From: Methylobacterium sp. J-078
Lineage (GTDB): Bacteria > Pseudomonadota > Alphaproteobacteria > Rhizobiales > Beijerinckiaceae
Assembly (NCBI RefSeq): GCF_022829285.1
Contig: NZ_JAKSYI010000055.1
Coordinates: 124,001-188,000 of the forward strand
Length of the DNA stretch: 64,000 nucleotides
Reading direction: 5' to 3'
Both the position numbers and the translations under genes were made by a program. This document shows positions 44,078 to 51,900 of this stretch, in pieces. The notes beneath the pieces are model-generated. The model was not told where the DNA came from. It ran no database searches and saw only the letters and a list, made by a program, of their open reading frames with translations. How positions within the stretch are numbered: position 1 is the stretch's first letter; the number at the start of each line of letters is the position of its first letter.

Positions 44078-45298
44078 ATGTCGAGTTCCCAATCGCTGAC
44101 GTCGATCGACGTATCCGAATACGATCGGATCGAGGCCGCGATGAGCGAGAGCGAGCGCGGGCGCTGGTTCCTCGACGCGTATCTGCGCCGCAACCGCGCG
44201 CACGACACCGGCATCCTGCTCGATGCGATCGCGCGGCTGGAGAAGGCCGTCACCGGCGAGCGGGAACAGGATCAGATCGGCCGGGTGCGCGGCGACCTGA
44301 TGGACATGGCCCACGCCATCGCCCGGACCAAGGCCGAGATCGCCGCGATCAGCGCACCGGACCACGACCAGAGCCGCCTGGGAGGCGCCTCCGCCGCCCT
44401 CGACGCCATCGTGCGCTCCACCGAGCGCGCCACCTCCGAAATCCTCAGCGCCGCCGAGCAAGTCCAGGAGGCCGCCTGGACCTTGCGCGAATCCGGCTCG
44501 GACGCCACGATCTGCGACGAGCTCGACCGGCGCGCCACCGGCATCTACACCGCCTGCTCCTTCCAGGACCTGACCGCGCAGCGCACGGCGCGGATCATCC
44601 ATACCCTGCGCTACCTCGAGGAGCGCCTCGCCGCCATGATGGCGATCTGGGGCGATGCCGTGGAATCGGTTCCGCCCGCGCCCGGTGAATCCAAGGGCGA
44701 GACCCTGCCCACCGACCTCTGCCAGAGCGATGTGGACCGCTACATCGACGGAGAGGCGTCCACGGGCGAGGCCGATGCTCCCGTCGCGGCCTCGAAGCTG
44801 CCGGAGCACCTCTCCGTCGACGACGACATCGTGTTCCTCGAAGCCACGGACCTGGTCGATCCGCCGGAGGCGTCCGCCTCCGCACCCCGAGCCGAGCCCG
44901 AGCAGCCCGAGGTCGCGGAGGACGTCGCGGACGCGCCGGTGACGGCTGCGGAAGTCCTCGCGCACGCGGCGGAGCCGACCCACGACGAGGTGGCTGAGCC
45001 GACCCACGCGGGCGCGCCGGAGCCGGCCGACGATGCCGCGCCGGACGCGGTCGCCTTCGACGCCGTGGCCTACGAGCCCGCGTCCGCCCCGTTCGTCGAA
45101 GCGCCGGACTCGAATCCGGTGGCGCACGCACCCGCCCGCGCGGCGGAACCGGCCGAGGATGCCGAGCCCGCGCCGATGGCGGACCCGGTCGCCCTTAAGA
45201 TGGCCGCGGCCGCCGCTCCGCCCCAGACCGACATCGCCAGCGCCTTCGCGGAGATCGACGCGCTTTCGGACGACGAGAAGCGCGCCCTGTTCTCCTGA
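44078..45298 (+). CDS. cheZ: CheZ-like protein phosphatase with long acidic tail
   Basis: 406 residues. The N-terminal region SERGRWFLDAYLRRNRAHDT is a pattern I recall in several alphaproteobacterial chemotaxis-associated proteins. The helical CheZ core follows, ending in CSFQDLTAQRTARII; Asp 164 and Gln 168 match the catalytic Asp and Gln of E. coli CheZ (FQDLTGQ). About 190 residues of Ala/Glu/Pro/Asp-rich, probably unfolded sequence lead to a short C-terminal helix (DIASAFAEIDALSDDEKRALFS, positions 385-406), in the place where CheZ carries its CheY-docking peptide. It dephosphorylates CheY-P. No other che gene is nearby. Confidence 0.75.
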   Translation: MSSSQSLTSIDVSEYDRIEAAMSESERGRWFLDAYLRRNRAHDTGILLDAIARLEKAVTGEREQDQIGRVRGDLMDMAHAIARTKAEIAAISAPDHDQSRLGGASAALDAIVRSTERATSEILSAAEQVQEAAWTLRESGSDATICDELDRRATGIYTACSFQDLTAQRTARIIHTLRYLEERLAAMMAIWGDAVESVPPAPGESKGETLPTDLCQSDVDRYIDGEASTGEADAPVAASKLPEHLSVDDDIVFLEATDLVDPPEASASAPRAEPEQPEVAEDVADAPVTAAEVLAHAAEPTHDEVAEPTHAGAPEPADDAAPDAVAFDAVAYEPASAPFVEAPDSNPVAHAPARAAEPAEDAEPAPMADPVALKMAAAAAPPQTDIASAFAEIDALSDDEKRALFS

Positions 45299-45375
45299 CC
45301 CCGGCCTCAGCGGCGCGGGGTCGCGCCGCTGCCGCGACCCGAGCGCGCGGCCGGTGCGGCTGCTACAAGGCCGCC

Positions 45376-45828
45376 ATGTCCGCTCGCGCGCCCCTCCATC
45401 TCCTCAAGCTCTGCGTCGGTCCGGCGAGCATAGGCGAGCTGGAAGAGCGCATCGCCCGCAACGCCGACGAGGCGCGCCGCGCGGGCCGCGATCCCGCTCC
45501 CGTGCACACCACCCGCATGGTGCCGACGCGCGCCGGCGACATCGCCGGCCGGGGCTCGATCTACTGGGTGATCAAGGGCACGCTGCTCTGCCGGCAATCC
45601 ATCCGCGCGATTACGCCCTTCACCGATGCGGACGGCATCGGCCGCTGCCGGCTGATCCTGGACCCCGTCGTCACCGCGGTCTCGCCACGCCCGTGCCGGC
45701 CCTTCCAGGGCTGGCGCTACCTGAAGGCGGACGACGCGCCCACCGATCTCGACGCCCGCACCGCCGGGGGCCTCGCCGAGATGCCCGAATCCCTGCGCCG
45801 GGAACTCGCCGGCCTCGGGCTCATCTGA
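45376..45828 (+). CDS. DUF1489 family protein
   Basis: 150 residues matching the alphaproteobacterial DUF1489 family: LHLLKLCVGPASIGELEE, TRMVPTRAGDIAGRGSIYWV, CRQSIRAI, and PRPCRPFQGWRYLK. No function is known; the family is almost always a single gene near housekeeping genes. ATG 45376. It follows the CheZ-like gene by 77 bases and ends before a strong hairpin. Confidence 0.85.
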   Translation: MSARAPLHLLKLCVGPASIGELEERIARNADEARRAGRDPAPVHTTRMVPTRAGDIAGRGSIYWVIKGTLLCRQSIRAITPFTDADGIGRCRLILDPVVTAVSPRPCRPFQGWRYLKADDAPTDLDARTAGGLAEMPESLRRELAGLGLI

Positions 45829-45860
45829 CCCGGGCCCGCGCGGCCCCGCATCTCTGACGA

Positions 45861-45890
45861 AAAACCCCGCCTCCGGGGGAGGCGGGGTTT
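45861..45890. terminator. Strong bidirectional terminator
   Basis: AAAACCCCGCCTCC, loop GGGG, GAGGCGGGGTTT: a GC-rich stem flanked by A and T runs. It lies between the convergent DUF1489 gene and the giant hendecad gene, so it can stop transcripts from both sides. Confidence 0.93.
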
Positions 45891-45923
45891 CTAGCGTCGG
45901 GCATCGTACGCGCGGGGCGGGCC

Positions 45924-48900
45924 TCAAGCGCCGTCGAAGCGGCCGCTGGCATGAGCCAGCATCGTGTAGACCTTGCCCGTCTCGGAGGTGAGGTAGGCAT
46001 CCGCCCGCGAGGAGTCGCGGTCGTTCTTCGAGACGTCGCCGAGCAGGCGCTCGAACTCACCGACGTAGCGGTCCACCGTGCGGCGGAAATCGGCGTCGGC
46101 AGCGTAGCGGCGGCGGACCTCCTCGAAGGTCTGGCGACCCTGCGCGGTGTAGATCCGGCGGTCGAACAGGTTCGGCTCGCCCCGACGGTAGCGCGTCCAC
46201 AGGTCCACCGCCGTCTGATGGTCGATCATCTTGGCGATGTCGCTGGAGATCGTCTCCAGGGCGGTGCGGCCCCGCTCGGCCGCGTTCCGCTGCGCGTCGT
46301 CCGGCGCCTTGGCGGGCGCCCGGCTGCTCGGCACGGCCTCCGGCTCGTCGTCGAGGGAGGCGCGGGTGAGCAGGTCCGAGAGCCAGCCGCGGTTGTCGCC
46401 GCCGCGCTGGTCGGCGCGGGGGGAGGTCCCCGGGCGCAGCACCTCGGCATTGCGGCCGGCGGCGGGGGCCGAGACCAGGTTGATCGACTGGCCCGAACGG
46501 GCCGGCGACGCGGCGGGCTTGGCCTCGGCCACCGACGTGGCCTCCGGAACGGTCTTCGCTTGCGGCGCGGACTTGGCCGCCGGGTTGGCCGCCGGGCTGG
46601 ACTTGACCGGGGCAGCCGCCACCTTCGCGGCCTCGGGGCGCCGGGGCTCCGAGACCTGGGGGGCCACCGCGTCGACGGCCCGGCCCGAGCGCTGGACCAG
46701 GGTCGAGAGTTCGCCCAGCGCCTTCAGCTGTTCTGAGACCACGCGGCGCATCTCAGCCGTCGCGTCCTGCGTCTCGCGGGGGATCTCCAGCACGCCGCGC
46801 TGCAGATCGGCCCGGGTGGCGTCGAGCTCGCGCCGGATCTCCGCCGCCATCTCGCGCAGGGTCGAGACCGAGTCGCCGAAGCGACCCGAGGCGGATTCGA
46901 GCACCGCCGACATCTGCTGCGAGGCGGCCTCAATCGCGGCGCGCACCGCCTCGGCGGTCCGGGTGCTCTCGCTGTCGGCGCCGGCGCGCAGGCCCTCGAA
47001 GGCTTGGGTGACGCTGGCGCCGGCACCGGCGGCGGTCTCGGACAGGCTGGTGCCGAGGGCACGGGCCCGCTCCTCGGCCGCCCGCAGGGTCTCGCCGATC
47101 GTCGCGTCGAAGCGGGCGGTCTGCGCCTCCAGGGTGCCGGAGCGCTCCTCGATGCGCGACAGCACCTCGGCGATGGCCGCCTCGCGGGACGCCAGGCGCT
47201 CGGACAGGCGTCCCTCCGCGCCTTCGAGCTGGCCAGCGGCCTGCGTCAGCGTGCTGGCATGGCTGCGGCCCAGCTCGCCCAGGGCGCGGCCGCGCTCGTC
47301 CAGGGAAGCCGCAAGGTCGGCGGCATCCCGCAGGGCGCCCTCGGCCACGCCCTTGAGCAGATCGACCTGCTCGGCGACCCCGGCGCTGGCCCGCGCCGTC
47401 TCGCTCGTGACGACCGAGAGGGCGTCGCGGATCTCGGCGATCCGCCCGGGCAGGCTCGCCTCGATGCGGCCGAGATTCTCGCTCGTCCCCGAGAGCAGGC
47501 CGCGCAGGGCGTCGTTGGCGCCGTCCATGCGCTCCACGACCGATACGAGCTCACGGCTCATCTGGTCGTTGGCGCTGGAGAGCGAGGCGATGGCCCGGGA
47601 CGCGCCACCGTCGATGACAGACAGCAGCGCCTCGGCCGAGGCGCGGGACTGGGCCGCCAGGGCCTCGGTGCGCGCCTGAATCGCCTCGACCAGGGGCGCG
47701 CCGCTCTCGCGCAGGGCCTGCTCGATGGCGTCGCCGCGCAGGGCCAGGGCATCCACGAGTTGCGCGGCCGGTCCCTCCACGATCGCCCGCAGGCGCTCGG
47801 ACTGGTCGGTCAGCGCGGTCACCACGGCGTTGCCGCGCCCGTCCAGGGTCTCAACGAGGGCGCCACCGCGCTCCTCGATGGAGCGTGTGATCGTCTCCGC
47901 GCTCTCCGCGAGGCGGCGGGCGAGGGATTGACCCCGCGCCTCGACGAGGCTGGCGAGCGCGGTCGAGCGGCGGTCGAAAGCCTCGGTCATCGCGCCGTTG
48001 CGGCTGTCGACGAGCGCGGCCACGGCCTCGTTGCGCTGGTCGAGGGCGGCGGCGAGGGCCTGGGCATGGGCCTCGGCGAGCGCCGCGTGGCGGCCGACGC
48101 GCTCGTCGAAGGCCGACAGCATCGTGGCGGTGCGCTCGTCGACCAGGGCGGCGTAGGCGTCCTGGCGATCGTCGAAGGCGGTGGCGAGGGCATCGCCGCG
48201 CGAGGCGACGAGGGTGGCGAACACCTTCATGCGGTTGTCGATGCGGCTGGTGAAGGCCGCCGCGCGCCCGTCCACCGCCTCCGCGAGGGCGGTGCCCTGC
48301 GTGTCGATGGTGCGGGCGAAGGCCGAGGCGCGCGCCTCGACCAGGCTGTCGAGGGCCGCGAGGCGCTCGTCGAAGACCGTCGCCAGGTCCTGCGTGCGGG
48401 CCTCGACGCGCTCGGCGAGCGTGCCGGAGCGGCCCTCCACGAGGCGCTCCAGGTTGCCGAGGCGCTCGTCGAAGAAGCCCGCCAGGGCCGCGACCTGGGT
48501 CTCGGTCTGGGCCGCCAATGCGCCGGAGCGGTGGTCGACGGCATCGTCGAGGGCGCGCAGGCGCTCGTCGAAGGCCGCGACGAGGGACTGCGTCCGCTCG
48601 GCGACGCGGTCGGCGAGGGTGCCGGCGCGGCCGTCGACCAGGGCTTCGAGGGCAGAAAGCCGCTCGTCGAAGATTCCCACCAGGACGCGGGTGCGGGCCT
48701 CGGTCTGCTCGGCCATGTGGTCCGCGCGTCCGTCGATCGCAGCGTCGAGCCCCTGGATGCGGGCGTCGAAGACCGACACGAGGTCGCGGGTCCGTTCAGC
48801 GACGCCGTCCGCGAGAGTGCCGACGCGCCCGTCCACGAGGGCTTCGAGGGCGGCCAGGCGCTCGTCGAAGATCGCCACCAGGGCGCGGGTGCGCGCCTCG

Positions 48901-51900
48901 GTCTCGGCGGCGAGGTTGCCCGCGCGGTCGTCGAGGAAGCCGTCGAGGCCGCGTAACCGCTCCTCGAACACCGAGACCATGGCCCGCGAGACCGTATCGG
49001 CCTGGCTGCGCAGGGCGCCGGCGCGCTCGTCGACCACGCGGTCGAGGGCACCCACCCGGGTGTCGATGAGGGAGACCAGGGCCTGGGCCCGGGAATCGAC
49101 CTCGTCCGAAAGCGTGCCGGTGCGGTGATCGACGAGTTGATCGAGGGCGCCGAGGCGCTCGTCGAACAGGGCGAGAAGGCGCTGCGTCCGGGCATCGACC
49201 CGGTCGGTCAGGGCGTCGGCGCGGCTGTCGATCAGGCCGTCGAGGGCCGAGAGGATCTCGTCGAACAGGGCGCGCAGGCCGTGGGACCGCGCCTCCAGGG
49301 TCTGACCGAGCTGCGCGCCGCGACCGTCGACGATCTCGTCGAGGGCGCCGATGCGCTGGTCGAACAGGATGGCCAGGGCCTCGGTGCGGCTGTCGAGGGC
49401 GTCGGTGAGCTGGGCGCCGCGTCCTTCCACGAGTTGCCCGAGGACGCCGATGCGGTGATCGAACAGGCGGGCGAGCGCCCGGGTGCGGGCATCCACCGCC
49501 TCGGCCATCTCGCCGCTGCGACGCTCAACGATCTCGTCGAGCGCTCCGACGCGCTGGTCGAAGGTGCTGGTCAGGACGCGGGTGCGGTCCTCCACGCTCT
49601 CGACGAGGCGGGCGCCGCGCTGGTCCACGATCTCGCCGAGGGCGTCCAGGCGCTGGTCGAGGGTGTCGGTCAGCGCGCGGGTACGCGCCTCCATCGCGTC
49701 GGACAGGCCGCTGCCGCGCCGCTCAACGACCTCGTCGAGGTGGTCGATGCGCTCGTCGAACAGGCTCGCCAGGGCCCGCGTGCGGGCCTCCACCGCCTCC
49801 GTGGCGCTGCCGAGGCTCGCCGCGATGGTGTCGACCAGGGCGCGGCCGCGCTGGTCGAGATGCTCGTGTAGGGGCGCGATCCGGTCCTTGAGGTCGGCGC
49901 TGACGACGCCCGCGTGGGTGTCCAGAAGGGCGCGGATCTCGCCGGTGCGGTCGTCGAGGAGCTGGTGGACGGTGCGCACGCCCTCGTCGAGGAGAGAGCT
50001 GATGTCCGCGGTGCGGCGATCGAGGGTTTTGCCGAGGCGGCCCTCGCCCTCGCCGAGCTGGCGGTCGGCTTCCGTCACCATCTCGCGCAGGCGGCCGAGG
50101 ATGGATTCGCCGCGCTGTTCCAGGACCTTGCCGAGCGAGTTGCTGCCGAGGTCGAACAGGCGGGCGAGCTCGGTGATGCGGCCGCCGAGGGCACCGAACA
50201 CGGCCCGGCCCTTCTCGTCGAGTTCGCTGCCCATGGCGGCGGTGCGCTCGTCGATGAGGCGCACGAGTTCGTCGGCGCGGGCCGCGAAGGCGTCGCGGAT
50301 CGCGCGCACCTGCCCGTCCAGGGCCTCGTTCGCGCCGCCGGTGCGGTCGACGATCATGTCCACGAGTTCGCGGGTGCGGTTGGCGAGATCCTCGTCCACC
50401 GCGCGGGTGCGGCTCTCGATGAGGCGGATCGCCTCGAAGGCCTGGGAGCCGAAGGATTCCTCGATGAGGCGGCTGCGCTCCTCCAGGGCGGTTCCGATCG
50501 CCTCCAGGCGGCCCAGCACCCCCGCATCGAAGCGCCCGGCGCCCTCGTCGAGGCGGCGCGCGAGTTCGAGGGTCTGGTCGTCGAGGCGGCGGCCGATCTC
50601 GGCGACGCGCTCGCCGAGGGTATCGCCGAGGCTGGCGCTGCGCGCCGCGATGTCGAGCGCCATGGTGTCGGCGCGGGCGTCGAGGGTCTGCACGAGGTCG
50701 CGGCCGCCCTCGACCATGACGCGGCCCATCTCGGCGGTGCGCACGATCAGGGCCTCGTTGAGGGCGGTGGCCCGGCTGCCCAGGTGGCCGTCGATCTGGG
50801 CGACGAGGTTGGCGAAGGTCTCGCCGATCTCGGCCGAGCGCCGCACGGAGCGCTCCTCGAGAGCGCCGAGCTGGCTCTCCACCATGGCGCCGGCCTCGCG
50901 GGTCCGCTCGGCGAGGGTCTCGGCCACCGCCTTCCCCTGCACCGTGATGACCCGGTCCATCTCCTCCAGGCGGACCGAGACCGAATCCGTGAGCGCCGCG
51001 GTGTCGCGCGAGATCCGGTCGGCCAGGATGTCGCCGCGCGCCAGGGTCTCCTGCAGGGCGGCGAGGCGGTCGTTCAGCACCCGGTCGAGGGCCTGGGCGC
51101 GGCTGTCGGTGGTGTCAGCGAAGCTGGCGCCGGTGCGGTTGAGGGCGTCGTTGACGCGCGCGCCCTGCGCGGTCACCGCGAGAACGATGTCGCGGCCGGT
51201 GCTGGCGAGCTGCGTCTGGGCCTCGTTCGCCTGGGCGGCGATGAGGTCGCCGAGGGTGCGGCCATGATCGCCGAAGGCGGTCTCCACGTCCCGGACCCGG
51301 GCGATGAGGTCGCCGCCGAGGCCGTCGGCCGCGCGGGTGATGGTGCCGGCGGCCTCGTCGGCGCGGCGGGACAGTTCCAGATTGACCGCCTCGAGGGTCC
51401 GGCGCAGGGCCTCGATGGAGGCCTCGGCGCGGGTGCCGACGCTCTCGCCCACGCCGTCGGAGGCCTGGCGCAGGAGTTCGGCGGCCTCGGCCGTGCGGGC
51501 GGCGAGGTCCGAGGCGGTCGCCGCGAGGCGGCGCTCGAAGATTTGCACGGCCTCGACGGTGCGGGCCTCCAGTTCGCCGGTGGCGCTGGCGGAGGCCCTG
51601 CGCAGGGATTGCGCCGCCTCGGTGGTGCTGGCGCCGAGCGCCACGGTGGTCTCCTCGGCGCTGCGCCGGAAGGTGTCGGCCGCCTCGGCGGTCCGGCCGG
51701 CGATCGCCGCGCTCAGGGCGGCGGCGGCGGCGGTCAGGCCCTCGACGGCGCCCACGGCCCGGGTCTCGAAGCCGCGTCCCAGCGCCGCCAGGGCGCCGTC
51801 GACGGTCTCGCTCGCCTCGCGGGTGCGCAGGGCGACGAGGTCGCCGATGCGGGTGCCGGTGGCGTCGAGGCTGCTCTCGAGGCCGGTGCCCTGCACCGCG

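Noticed and set aside
48300..49784. Regular 99-bp periodicity considered as CRISPR or non-coding satellite
   Set aside because: There are no identical repeats with unique spacers, and the reading frame is preserved throughout with a clear protein pattern. It is coding repeat.
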